Assembly (NCBI RefSeq): GCF_017876115.1
Contig: NZ_JAGINO010000020.1
Span: forward strand, 1 to 64,000
DNA: 64,000 nucleotides
Direction: 5' to 3'
Origin: Azospirillum picis
GTDB lineage: Bacteria > Pseudomonadota > Alphaproteobacteria > Azospirillales > Azospirillaceae
Position 1 is the first letter of the stretch. Every line of letters starts with the position of its first letter. Shown piece by piece: positions 27,460 to 36,032 of this stretch. A model generated the notes under the pieces. It was given only the letters and a program-made list of their open reading frames with translations, was not told the DNA's origin and ran no database searches. The translations under genes were made by a program, and so were the position numbers.

Positions 27460-28965
27460 ATGCCGATCACACCGCAGCGCCTTGCCCTGACCGCCGCCAC
27501 CGCCACCGCCGTCTTCGCCGCGCTGGCGCTGACCGCCGGCAGCGGCCGGGCGCAGCCGCGCACCGACCTGGTCGTCGGCATGCAACTGGAGCCGCCGCAC
27601 CTCGACCCCACCGCCGGGGCGGCCGGCGCCATCAAGGAGGTCACCTACGCCAACCTGTTCGAGCCGCTGCTGCGGGTCGACGGCGACGGCAGGCTGGTCC
27701 CCGGCCTGGCGGAGCGCTGGAGCGTGTCGGAGGACGGGCTGACCTACCGCTTCAGCCTGCGGCCGCACGCCAAGTTCCATGACGGCACCACCGCCGATTC
27801 CGCCGACGTGAAGTTCACGCTGGACCGGGCGCGGGCGGCGGACTCGGTCAACGCGCAGAAGGCCTATTTCGCCCCGATCGCCACGGTCGAGACGCCGGAC
27901 CCGCAGACGGTGGTTGTCACCCTGTCGCGGCCCGACGGGCTCTTCCTCTTCCACATGGCCAGCGGCGACGCCGTCATCGTCGCGCCGGAATCGGCGGCAA
28001 CCAACAAGCAGAAGCCGGTCGGCACCGGCCCCTTCCGGTTCGAGCGCTGGGTCGCCGGCGACCGCGTCGTGCTGGCGCGCAACCCCGACTATGACGGGCC
28101 GGCGCCTCGGATCGACCGCGTTTCCTTCCGCTTCATCAGCGACCCGGCCGCCCAGGTGGCGGCGCTGAAGGCCGGCGACGTCGATGCCTTCACCCTGTTC
28201 AGCACCTACGAGGCGCTGCCGGAGTTCCGCAACGATCCCGCCTTCGCGGTGACGGTCGGCACCACCGAGGGCGAGACGATCCTGTCCACCAACAACGCCC
28301 GCAAGCCCTTCGACGACGTCCGCGTCCGCCGCGCCATGGCCCATGCCATCGACCGCGGCACGCTGATCGAGGGGGTGCTGTACGGCAACGGCGTCGCCAT
28401 CGGCAGCCATTTCCCGCCGCACCGCCAGGGCTATGTCGACCTGACCGGGATGTACCCCTACGACCCGGCGAAGGCCAGGGCGCTGCTGGCAGAGGCCGGC
28501 TACCCGAACGGCTTCGACACCACGCTCGCCCTGCCGCCGCCGCCCTATGCCCGGCGCGGCGGCGAGCTGGTCGCCGCCATGCTGGCCGAGGTCGGCATCC
28601 GCGCCCGGATCGAGCCGATGGAATGGGCGGCCTGGCTGGAGAAGGTGTTCAAGGGCAAGGACTACGACCTGACGATGATCGCCCATACTGAGCCGCTGGA
28701 CATCGACATCTATGCCCGGCCCGACTACTACTTCAACTACAGGAGCGCCCGCTTCACCGCGCTGAACGACGAGCTGAACCGCACCCAGGACCAGGCCAGG
28801 CGCGACGCGCTCTACGGCGAGGAGCAGCGGGTGCTGGCGGAGGACGCGGTCAACGGCTTCCTGTTCATGCTGCCGTCGGTGACGGTGCAGAAGGCCGGCC
28901 TGACCGGCCTGTGGGTGAACCGTCCGGTCCAGGCCAACGACGTCACCGCCGCCGCCTGGAAGTGA
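27460..28965 (+). CDS. Peptide/nickel-type ABC transporter substrate-binding protein (family 5)
   Basis: 501 residues. A Sec signal peptide (residues about 1-31, ending G-R-A-Q) precedes the family-5 solute-binding domain: YANLFEPLLR, AERWSVSEDGLTYRFSLRP and VRRAMAHAIDR are typical. It captures short peptides or similar ligands in the periplasm for the permeases encoded next. A GGGGGGA-rich ribosome site precedes the ATG. First gene of a three-gene unit. Confidence 0.93.
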   Translation: MPITPQRLALTAATATAVFAALALTAGSGRAQPRTDLVVGMQLEPPHLDPTAGAAGAIKEVTYANLFEPLLRVDGDGRLVPGLAERWSVSEDGLTYRFSLRPHAKFHDGTTADSADVKFTLDRARAADSVNAQKAYFAPIATVETPDPQTVVVTLSRPDGLFLFHMASGDAVIVAPESAATNKQKPVGTGPFRFERWVAGDRVVLARNPDYDGPAPRIDRVSFRFISDPAAQVAALKAGDVDAFTLFSTYEALPEFRNDPAFAVTVGTTEGETILSTNNARKPFDDVRVRRAMAHAIDRGTLIEGVLYGNGVAIGSHFPPHRQGYVDLTGMYPYDPAKARALLAEAGYPNGFDTTLALPPPPYARRGGELVAAMLAEVGIRARIEPMEWAAWLEKVFKGKDYDLTMIAHTEPLDIDIYARPDYYFNYRSARFTALNDELNRTQDQARRDALYGEEQRVLAEDAVNGFLFMLPSVTVQKAGLTGLWVNRPVQANDVTAAAWK

Positions 28966-28972
28966 CGGCTCC

Positions 28973-29920
28973 GTGCTTGCCTTCCTGCTGCGACGGCTGT
29001 TCGGTCTGATCGTCACCGCCTGGCTGGCCACCGTCGTCGTCTTCGCGGTGCTGCAGCTCGTGCCCGGCGACCCGGCGCTGCTGATGCTGGGCGTCGACGC
29101 CCGGCCGGACACGCTGGCCGCCCTGCGCGCCCAGATGGGCCTGGACCTGCCGGTCCTTGCCCGCTACCTGCACTGGGCCGGCGGGCTGGCCGGCGGCGAC
29201 CTCGGCGTCAGCCTCACCTACGGCCGCCCGGTCGCCGGGCTGGTGGCGGAGCGGCTGGCGGTCACCCTGCCGCTCGCCCTGCTGGCGCTGGCCGTCAGCA
29301 CCGCGCTCGCCATCCCGCTCGGCCTGCTGGCGGCGGCGCGGCGGGGGCGGGGGGGCGACTGGGCGGTGCTGGGCTTCACCCAGCTCGGCGTGTCGATGCC
29401 CAGCTTCTGGATCGCCATCCTGCTGATCCTCGTCTTCTCGCTGACCCTGCACTGGTTCCCGGCCGGCGGCTTTCCCGGCTGGGGCGGCGGCCTCGGCCCG
29501 GCGCTGCATGCGCTGGTGCTGCCGGCGCTGGCGCTGGCGCTGCCGGAGGCCGCCATCCTCGCCCGCGTCACCCGCACCGCCGTGCTCGACACGCTGGGCG
29601 AGGACCATGTCCGCACCGCCCGCGCCAAGGGGGTGGGGCGGGCCGCCGTGCTGCTGCGCCACGCCCTGCCCAACGCGCTGATCCCGGTGGCGACGGTGCT
29701 GGGCCTGCAGATCTCCTTCCTGGTGGCGGGGGCGGTGGTGGTGGAGAACGTCTTCACCCTGCCGGGCCTCGGCCGCCTGCTCTACCAGGCGATCGGCCAG
29801 CGCGACCTGATCGTGGTGCAGGGGGTGGTGGTCCTGCTGGCGCTGTTCGTGGTGGCGGTCAACGCCCTGGTCGACATCGCCTGCGCCCTGGCCGACCCGC
29901 GCCCGAGGGGCGAGGCATGA
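28973..29920 (+). CDS. ABC transporter permease, DppB-like
   Basis: 315 residues with six membrane segments. The start GTG at 28973 is 7 nt after the binding-protein stop. Typical DppB features: N-terminal LLRRLFGLIVT, LVPGDPA, and the EAA loop ARAKGVGRAAVLLRHALPNALIP that contacts the ATPase. Inner membrane channel subunit of a peptide-type importer. Confidence 0.93.
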   Translation: MLAFLLRRLFGLIVTAWLATVVVFAVLQLVPGDPALLMLGVDARPDTLAALRAQMGLDLPVLARYLHWAGGLAGGDLGVSLTYGRPVAGLVAERLAVTLPLALLALAVSTALAIPLGLLAAARRGRGGDWAVLGFTQLGVSMPSFWIAILLILVFSLTLHWFPAGGFPGWGGGLGPALHALVLPALALALPEAAILARVTRTAVLDTLGEDHVRTARAKGVGRAAVLLRHALPNALIPVATVLGLQISFLVAGAVVVENVFTLPGLGRLLYQAIGQRDLIVVQGVVVLLALFVVAVNALVDIACALADPRPRGEA

Positions 29921-29950
29921 GCATCCTCAATGCCCCCTCAACCATCCTCC

Positions 29951-30063
29951 ATCCCCCCTCCCTAACCCTCCCCCGCCTGTCGGCGGGAGAGGGAACTCCG
30001 CCGAACGCCGACAAGCATCCCGCCCCCTCTCCCGCCAACGGCGGGGGAGGGATGGGGAGGGGG
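29951..30063. repeat. Mosaic palindromic repeat, copy 3 (between the two permease genes)
   Basis: Arms CCCCTCCCTAACCCTCCCCCGC and GCGGGGGAGGGATGGGGAGGGGG enclose internal TCTCCCGCC/GGCGGGAGA palindromes. It separates two genes that must be co-expressed. Confidence 0.75.
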
Positions 30064-30104
30064 CATCGGCGATGGGCGAGGGAGCCGCTTCGGGTGGACC
30101 TGCC

Positions 30105-30938
30105 ATGACCCGCCGCTCCCCCTGGCCCGTCTCCCTCTGGCTGGGCGCGGCGCTGACCGCGCTGCTGGTCGCGCTGGCGCTGGCCTCCTTCCTGTGGACG
30201 CCCTATCCGGCCGAGCAGGTGCGCGTGCTCGCCCGGCTGAAGCCGCCGAGCGCCGCCCACTGGCTCGGCACCGACCATTTCGGCCGCGACGTCCTGTCGA
30301 TGATCATGGTCGGCGCCCGCAACTCGCTGGCGGTCGGGGCGGCGGCGGTGGGGCTCGGGCTGCTGGGCGGCGTGCCGCTCGGGCTGCTGGCGGCGGGGCT
30401 CGGCCGCTGGGGGGACGAGGTGCTGGCGCGGCTCGGCGACCTGGTCTTCGCCTTTCCCTCGGTGCTGACGGCGATCCTGCTGACCGCGGTGCTGGGGGCC
30501 GGCGCGGTGAACGTCGTGCTGGCGCTGGCGCTTTTCAACGCCGCGGTGCTGGCCCGCGTCACCCGCGGGGCGGCGCTGGCAGCGTGGCGGCGGCCCTTCG
30601 TCGGGGCGGCGCTGGCGCTGGGCCGCGGGCCGCTGTCGGTGACGCTGGTGCATGTGCTGCCCAACATCGCCGGGATCGTCGTGGTCCAGGCCACCGTCCT
30701 GTTCGCCGTCGCCATCGTCAACGAGGCGGCGCTGAGCTATCTCGGCCTCGGCATCCAGCCACCGAGCCCGAGCTGGGGCAAGATGCTGGGCGACGCCCAG
30801 ACCTACCTGTTCACCGCCCCGCTGCAGGCGGTGTTCCCCGGCCTGGCGATCGCGCTCGCCGTGATGGGGCTGACGATGCTGGGCGACGGCCTGCGCGACT
30901 GGCTGGACCCCCGCCACCGCTCCTCCGGGGTGCTGTGA
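30105..30938 (+). CDS. ABC transporter permease, DppC-like
   Basis: About 277 residues. An N-terminal membrane segment is followed by HWLGTDHFGRDVLSMIMVGARNSL (the family signature, split here) and the EAA loop with HVLPNIAGIVVV. Second channel subunit of the importer. No DppD/DppF ATPase follows, so the energising subunits must be encoded elsewhere. An in-frame ATG at 30072 inside the repeat is less likely. Confidence 0.92.
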   Translation: MTRRSPWPVSLWLGAALTALLVALALASFLWTPYPAEQVRVLARLKPPSAAHWLGTDHFGRDVLSMIMVGARNSLAVGAAAVGLGLLGGVPLGLLAAGLGRWGDEVLARLGDLVFAFPSVLTAILLTAVLGAGAVNVVLALALFNAAVLARVTRGAALAAWRRPFVGAALALGRGPLSVTLVHVLPNIAGIVVVQATVLFAVAIVNEAALSYLGLGIQPPSPSWGKMLGDAQTYLFTAPLQAVFPGLAIALAVMGLTMLGDGLRDWLDPRHRSSGVL

Positions 30939-30961
30939 CCGGCCGTCACGCCACCGGCCCC

Positions 30962-32623
30962 TTACCCGACGGGACGGGCGCGCTCCGACAGCTCGATCAG
31001 GTCCATCAGCTCGTTGCTCTTCCAATAGCGCGACTTGCCGACCTCGGCGCGGGCGGTGGCGACGAGGTCGTCGATGATCGCCCGCTCGTCCTCGCCGAAG
31101 TCGCCGCCGCGCTCCAGGCGGTGGGACAGCAGGCGCGTCATGTTGTGGCTGAAGGTGGGGATCCAGGCGCTGACCCGCTGGCCGAACACCGCGGCCAGCG
31201 CGTTGATGCGCAGCAGGTGGGCCATCCGCTCGTCGAAGGGATCGGACTCCTCGAACTTCATCGCCTTCTCGACGTTGGCGCGCAGCTCCTCCAGCAGGGT
31301 CTCGCGCCATTTGACCAGGTCGTAGGTCTCGAAGCCGAAGTCGCGGGACATCTCCTGCCAGCGCCACAGCAGCCGGTTCAGCCAGATGATGTCGGCATGG
31401 TCGATGACCGTCTGGCGCCGGGAGGCGGCGGCCTGGCTGGAGCGCTCCAGCGCCACCGCGGCGACGCGGGAGCCGATGATCCTCGCCGCCTGGGTCCAGG
31501 CGTTGCGGAAGGCCGGCTCGCTGCGCCGGTCCTCCATCAGCCCGGCGGACGTCGCGGCATGGACGAGCCGGTCCAGGCGCTGCACCAGCGCCTCCAGCCG
31601 CGCCTTCTCCTTGGCGCTGGGCCGGATGGCGGAGCCGGGGACCCGCTCGTTCAGCTTCAGCACGACGGCCAGCGCCGCGGTCAGGGCGCGGGTGACCCCG
31701 ATGAAATGGCCGGTCAGCGCCGCGGTCATGGCGTCGCCGCGTCCGGGATCGACGCCGCTCAGCCGGACGTAGAGCGCCGAGACGGCATAGTTGCCCTTCA
31801 CCGTCAGCACCGACAGCGGCAGCAGGCTGGCGACCTCGTCGCCGCAGCGGTCGCGCAGGGCGTCCACCGCATCGAGCAGCCGGTCGGCCAGCCGGTTCGC
31901 CTCCAGCTCCCCGGCCGCCGCCGACGGGAAGTCCTCCAGCCGGTCGGCGACCAGCTTCACCGGCCCGTCGGCCCCGCTGAGGACGAGATGCATCAGCCGC
32001 AGCGTGCCGGCGTCGACCGGGGGCGTCTTCTCCAGGAAACCCGACATCAGGCGGGTGCGCCGCGGCCGGTTGCGCGACAGGCCGGCCAGCAGCTCGTCCG
32101 TCGCCCTCTTGCTGGCCAGCACGGCGTCGAGATGCTTCACCGCCGCGGCGCGCATCCGCCCGCGCATCGCCAGCGCGACGGGGGAGCGCAGCACGCGGTC
32201 GATCACCTCGCCCCTGGCCATCTCGTCGAGCGTCTCCTGCGCCTCGACCGCCAGCAGCGGGAAGGCATCGCGGCTCAGCGCCTCCCACAGGGCGCCGACG
32301 TCGACGCGCTGCAACATGCCGGGGATGGAGACGCCGCCGTGGTAGAGCGCGTCGTCGTCGATCAGGAAGGACTCGAACAGGCTGGTGAACAGGCGCCTGG
32401 CGCGGTTGGTGCGCTGGCGGTTCAGGTATTCGATGACGTATTGGCGGACCAGTTGCAGGCGGTCGCTCGGTTCGCCGTCCATGCCCTCGATCTCGCTGAG
32501 GAGATTGTAGACGAGGCTGGCCGGCAGGCGGGTGACGAGGTCGTCGATCTTCCGCCGCAAATCGTCCTGGTGCAGCTCGTCCCGCAGGTCCGGGCGCTGG
32601 GCGCCTGAGAGGTCGTCGATCAT
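30962..32623 (-). CDS. Large helical protein of unknown function (paralogue B)
   Basis: About 553 residues, helical, no signal or membrane segment. Same unknown family as the protein at 9374-11230: blocks RRKIDDLVTRLP, ARRLFTSLFESFLIDD, MLQRVDVGALWEALS, HADIIWLNRLLWRWQ, RMAHLLRINAL and KSRYWKSNELMDL align along the whole length. It lacks the pentapeptide repeat and Gly-rich tail of paralogue A. Convergent with the dppC-like gene. The ATG at 32623 is chosen because the upstream in-frame sequence (from 32692) is Arg/Pro/Cys-rich and unlike the paralogue; no strong ribosome site is seen. Confidence 0.8.
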   Translation of the reverse strand: MIDDLSGAQRPDLRDELHQDDLRRKIDDLVTRLPASLVYNLLSEIEGMDGEPSDRLQLVRQYVIEYLNRQRTNRARRLFTSLFESFLIDDDALYHGGVSIPGMLQRVDVGALWEALSRDAFPLLAVEAQETLDEMARGEVIDRVLRSPVALAMRGRMRAAAVKHLDAVLASKRATDELLAGLSRNRPRRTRLMSGFLEKTPPVDAGTLRLMHLVLSGADGPVKLVADRLEDFPSAAAGELEANRLADRLLDAVDALRDRCGDEVASLLPLSVLTVKGNYAVSALYVRLSGVDPGRGDAMTAALTGHFIGVTRALTAALAVVLKLNERVPGSAIRPSAKEKARLEALVQRLDRLVHAATSAGLMEDRRSEPAFRNAWTQAARIIGSRVAAVALERSSQAAASRRQTVIDHADIIWLNRLLWRWQEMSRDFGFETYDLVKWRETLLEELRANVEKAMKFEESDPFDERMAHLLRINALAAVFGQRVSAWIPTFSHNMTRLLSHRLERGGDFGEDERAIIDDLVATARAEVGKSRYWKSNELMDLIELSERARPVG

Positions 32624-32885
32624 GGGCGGGCTGCAACCCGGTTGTGGCGCGGTCGTGGCACAGGCCGGCGCATCGGACCGGCTGCGGCGCAAACCGTCCG
32701 GCAGGCCGGAGGAGGCGTCCGGAAGGCCGGGAGGCCCGGCGTTCCCGCCCGGCCCGCCCGTGCACCACCCGTTTCTAGCCCGGCAACGGTAAATTTTTGC
32801 GTAATGCCGCAGCCCGGAACGGCCCCGACGGCCCCCGCGGCCGGCGGGAGCCGTTCCGAAGCCGTCCTGCGGGCGGTGCCGCCGG

Positions 32886-33380
32886 CTAGCTGTTGCGCTG
32901 CTTGGCGATCGGCTGCGAGAACTGCAGCTCGATGTCCCAGGGGAAGTGGATCCAGGTGTCCTGGCTGACCTCGGTGATGAAGGTGTCGACCAGCGGCCGG
33001 CCGGCCGGCTTGGCGTAGACGGTGGCGAAATGCGCCTTCGGCAGCATCTTGCGCACCACTTCCGCCGTCTTGCCGGTGTCGACCAGGTCGTCGATGATCA
33101 GCCAGCCCTCGCCGTCGCCGGCCTTGGCGCCCTCGACGCCCTTCAGCACCGTCGCGCTGCGCTGCTGCTGGTGGTCGTAGCTGGAGACGCAGACCGTGTC
33201 GATCATGCGGATTTCCAGTTCGCGCGCGATGATCGCCGCCGGAACCATGCCGCCGCGCGTGATGGCGATGATGCCCTTCCACGGGCCACGGTCGATCAGG
33301 CGCCAGGCCAGCGCCTTGGCGTTGCGGTGGAGCTCTTCCCAGGACACCGGGAAATGCTTGTTGAAGGGGGCTTCGGCCAC
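32886..33380 (-). CDS. gpt: Xanthine-guanine phosphoribosyltransferase
   Basis: 164 residues. The PRPP-binding motif WLIIDDLVDTGKTA lies near residues 93-106, and ITRGGMVPAAIIAREL near 40-55; length and the C-terminal W-I-H-F-P-W segment match bacterial XGPRT. It converts xanthine or guanine to XMP or GMP at the inner face of the membrane. The start is a GTG at 33380 with GGAG about 10 nt upstream. Confidence 0.92.
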   Translation of the reverse strand: MAEAPFNKHFPVSWEELHRNAKALAWRLIDRGPWKGIIAITRGGMVPAAIIARELEIRMIDTVCVSSYDHQQQRSATVLKGVEGAKAGDGEGWLIIDDLVDTGKTAEVVRKMLPKAHFATVYAKPAGRPLVDTFITEVSQDTWIHFPWDIELQFSQPIAKQRNS

Positions 33381-33497
33381 GGGACTGACTCTCCAAAAAC
33401 AGAAGGGGACTGTATAACCCAGCCGCCGCCGCCCGGCAATCCGGGGGCTGCCGCCGGGCCGGGCCGGCGGGCGCCGGCAAATCACTGAAAAAAGCGC

Positions 33498-33526
33498 TTG
33501 CGCCGGGGAAATGTTTTGAGTAGGTT
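33498..33526 (+). promoter_or_regulatory. Promoter of the first tRNA-Arg gene
   Basis: TTGCGC (33498-33503), a 17-nt spacer, then TAGGTT (33521-33526), followed by a GC-rich start region. The same two boxes with the same spacing are kept in the second copy even though the spacer bases differ, which supports function. Confidence 0.6.
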
Positions 33527-33583
33527 GCGCGCCTCGACGCCGGGGGGCTTCCACCGGTGCCGGGAACAAGGTGGTAGGACAAG

Positions 33584-33660
33584 GCGCCCGTAGCTCAGCT
33601 GGATAGAGCATCAGACTACGAATCTGAGGGTCAGGAGTTCGAATCTCTTCGGGCGCGCCA
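33584..33660 (+). tRNA. tRNA-Arg (anticodon ACG), copy 1
   Basis: A 77-nt cloverleaf with acceptor arms GCGCCCG/CGGGCGC, discriminator G and encoded CCA; anticodon stem TCAGA/TCTGA with loop CTACGAA, anticodon ACG (A34 is expected to be modified to inosine). GTTCGAATC forms the T loop. Confidence 0.95.
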
Positions 33661-33679
33661 TCCTCTCCATCCGACACAG

Positions 33680-33703
33680 AAGGCCACCTCCGGGTGGCCT
33701 TTG
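33680..33703 (+). terminator. Terminator after tRNA-Arg copy 1
   Basis: Stem AAGGCCACC, loop TCCG, GGTGGCCTT, then TGTCGTTT. The identical hairpin follows copy 2. Confidence 0.75.
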
Positions 33704-33774
33704 TCGTTTCCGGCGTCGTTTCCGGGCCGCCGCATCCCCGATCCGGAAACTGCGGTTCCCCTGAAAAAAAGCGC

Positions 33775-33803
33775 TTGCGCCGGGTAATCGTTTTGAGTAG
33801 GTT
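33775..33803 (+). promoter_or_regulatory. Promoter of the second tRNA-Arg gene
   Basis: TTGCGC (33775-33780), 17 nt, TAGGTT (33798-33803), as in copy 1. Confidence 0.6.
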
Positions 33804-33858
33804 GCGCGCCTCGACGCCGGGGGCTTCCACCGGTGCCGGGAACAAGATGGTGGACAAG

Positions 33859-33935
33859 GCGCCCGTAGCTCAGCTGGATAGAGCATCAGACTACGAATCT
33901 GAGGGTCAGGAGTTCGAATCTCTTCGGGCGCGCCA
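33859..33935 (+). tRNA. tRNA-Arg (anticodon ACG), copy 2
   Basis: Identical in sequence to the tRNA at 33584-33660, 275 bp downstream, in the second duplication unit. Confidence 0.95.
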
Positions 33936-33953
33936 TCCTCTCCATCCGACACA

Positions 33954-33977
33954 AAAGGCCACCTCCGGGTGGCCTTT
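33954..33977 (+). terminator. Terminator after tRNA-Arg copy 2
   Basis: AAAGGCCACC, loop TCCG, GGTGGCCTTT, then GTCGTTT. Confidence 0.75.
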
Positions 33978-34098
33978 GTCGTTTCCGGCTTTTCCTTCCG
34001 ATCCCCACCCTCCGGGCGTTCCCCGGTACGCCGCCGCAACCGGGGCTGGATAAATGGCCGGCGGCTCCTCTACACTCGTGCTCCGCATCAATGGACGC

Positions 34099-35055
34099 AT
34101 GGCCATGCCCCGCAGCGACTTCTATCCGCCCATCGACCCGTTCCAGACCGGCACCCTCGCCGTCGACGGGATCCACACGGTCTATTGGGAGCAGGCGGGC
34201 AACCCGCGGGGCGTCCCGGTGATGTTCCTGCATGGCGGGCCGGGGGCCGGCGCCTCGCCGACGCACCGGCGCTTCTTCGATCCGGCCCATTACCGCATCA
34301 TCGTGATGGACCAGCGCGGCGCCGGCCGCTCGACGCCGCTCGGCGAGACGCGCGAGAACACCACCGAACGGCTGGTGGAGGACATCGAGACGCTGCGCCG
34401 CCATCTCGGCATCGAGCGCTGGCACCTGTTCGGCGGCTCCTGGGGCTCGACCCTGGCGCTCGCCTATGCCGAGACGCATCCGGAGCGCTGCCTGGGCCTG
34501 ATCCTGCGCGGCATCTTCCTGATGCGGAAGAGCGAGATCGACTGGTTCCTCTATTCCATGCGCATCCTCTTCCCCGAGGCCTGGGCCGCCTTCGCCGGCC
34601 ACATCCCGGAGGCGGAGCGCGGCGACCTGCTGGAGGCCTACTGGAAGCGGCTCGACTCGCCCGATCCGGCGGCGCGGATGGCCGCCGCCCGGGTGTGGAG
34701 CGTCTATGAGGGAAGCTGCTCCTCGCTGCTGCCGTCGCCGGAGCTGATCGCCGCCAGCGGCGAGGACCGCCACGCGCTCGGTCTGGCGCGGATCGAGGCG
34801 CATTACTTCCGCTCCAACCGCTTCACGCCGGAGGACAAGCTGCTGCGCGACGTCCACCGCATCCGCCACCTGCCGGGCGTGATCGTCCAGGGCCGCTACG
34901 ACGTCGTCTGCCCGACCGTCTCCGCCGACGAGCTGCACCGCGCCTGGCCGGAGGCCGACTACCGGGTCATCCCCGATGCCGGCCATTCCGCCATGGAGCC
35001 CGGCATCCGCGCCGCCCTGATCCAGGCGACGGAGCGCTTCAAGGAGTACCGGTGA
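34099..35055 (+). CDS. pip: Prolyl aminopeptidase (proline iminopeptidase)
   Basis: About 318 residues, alpha/beta hydrolase of the S33 family. HGGPGAG (oxyanion hole) near 45-51, the DQRGAGRS signature, nucleophile GGSWGS with Ser114, acid in GRYDVVCP and histidine in DAGHSAMEP are all present. It removes N-terminal proline from peptides in the cytoplasm. ATGs at 34099 and 34105 are both plausible. Confidence 0.94.
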   Translation: MAMPRSDFYPPIDPFQTGTLAVDGIHTVYWEQAGNPRGVPVMFLHGGPGAGASPTHRRFFDPAHYRIIVMDQRGAGRSTPLGETRENTTERLVEDIETLRRHLGIERWHLFGGSWGSTLALAYAETHPERCLGLILRGIFLMRKSEIDWFLYSMRILFPEAWAAFAGHIPEAERGDLLEAYWKRLDSPDPAARMAAARVWSVYEGSCSSLLPSPELIAASGEDRHALGLARIEAHYFRSNRFTPEDKLLRDVHRIRHLPGVIVQGRYDVVCPTVSADELHRAWPEADYRVIPDAGHSAMEPGIRAALIQATERFKEYR

Positions 35056-35177
35056 CGGGGGGTCCGGGGAGTCGCCGGAACGGACGCCGCTGACATGGCG
35101 GGCAGGATCGCCCTCTCCACCGACCGCTCGCCACCGGCACCCTTGCGCCGATCCCCTTCCCACCCCACAGTCTGCCG

Positions 35178-36020
35178 ATGCCCGAACTTCCCGAAGTCGA
35201 GACGGTGTGCCGGGGCCTCGCCCCGCATCTCGAAGGCCGGCGGCTGGTCCGTGTGGAGCAGCGCCGGCCGAACCTGCGCACCCCCTTTCCCCCGCGCTTC
35301 TGCGAAAGGCTGACCGGACGCCTGGTCCAGTCGGTGCGGCGGCGGGCCAAATACATCCTGATCCACCTGGATGACGGCGGCGTGCTGATCGCCCATCTCG
35401 GCATGTCCGGGCGGATGATCATCTCGCCGGAAGCGCCCGACTCCTACGGCAAGCACGACCATGTGGTGTTCGAGACCGATGTCGGCACCGTCGTCACCTT
35501 CAACGACGCGCGCCGCTTCGGCCTGATGGACCTGACGGTCGCCGATGCGCTGGGCGACCACCCGATGCTGCGCAACCTCGGGCCGGAACCGCTCGGCAAC
35601 GAGTTCTCCGGCCCGGAACTGGCGGCCCGGCTGGCGGGAAAGGCGACGCCGGTCAAGGCGGCGCTGCTCGACCAGAGCGTCGTCGCCGGGCTCGGCAACA
35701 TCTATGTGTCGGAGGCGCTGTTCCAGTCGGGCATCCTCCCCACCCGCAGCGCCGCCAGCCTGACCCCCGCGGAGGCCGACCGCCTCGCCGCCGCGGTGCG
35801 CGAGGTGCTGGAACGCGCCATCGCCGCCGGCGGGTCGTCGCTGCGCGACTACCGGCAGGCGTCGGGGGAGCTGGGCTATTTCCAGCACCAGTTCGCCGTC
35901 TACGACAGGGAAGGGCAGGGGTGCCCCGGCTGCGATTGCGACCGCGCCCGCACCGGCGGGGTGCGGCGGATCGTGCAGGCCGGCCGCTCGACTTTCTATT
36001 GTGCGACGCGCCAACGATGA
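35178..36020 (+). CDS. mutM: Formamidopyrimidine-DNA glycosylase
   Basis: 280 residues. The N terminus PELPEVETVCRGL carries the catalytic Pro2 and Glu3; Lys in KYILIHLDDG, the helix-two-turn-helix with GLGNIYVSEALF, and a C-terminal zinc-finger region are present. It excises 8-oxoguanine and nicks the abasic site. The zinc finger is unusual: CPGC is kept, but the second pair reads C-A-T-R, with Arg in place of the last Cys, while an extra Cys follows the first pair (C-D-C). Confidence 0.97.
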   Translation: MPELPEVETVCRGLAPHLEGRRLVRVEQRRPNLRTPFPPRFCERLTGRLVQSVRRRAKYILIHLDDGGVLIAHLGMSGRMIISPEAPDSYGKHDHVVFETDVGTVVTFNDARRFGLMDLTVADALGDHPMLRNLGPEPLGNEFSGPELAARLAGKATPVKAALLDQSVVAGLGNIYVSEALFQSGILPTRSAASLTPAEADRLAAAVREVLERAIAAGGSSLRDYRQASGELGYFQHQFAVYDREGQGCPGCDCDRARTGGVRRIVQAGRSTFYCATRQR

Positions 36021-36032
36021 TATAGCTGGGGC

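Larger units (their letters stand above)
33485..33713. repeat. Tandem duplication unit 1 (promoter, tRNA-Arg, terminator)
   Basis: The segment from the TTGCGC box to the downstream terminator is repeated almost identically 275 bp further on (33760-33988). A few substitutions separate the copies, for example in the -10/-35 spacer and in the segment just before each tRNA. Confidence 0.92.
33760..33988. repeat. Tandem duplication unit 2 (promoter, tRNA-Arg, terminator)
   Basis: Second copy of the 275-bp period unit; see the unit at 33485-33713. Confidence 0.92.

Noticed and set aside
32620..33857. Longer open frames across gpt and the tRNA-Arg units
   Set aside because: They run through tRNA genes and terminators; gpt is explained by the GTG at 33380.
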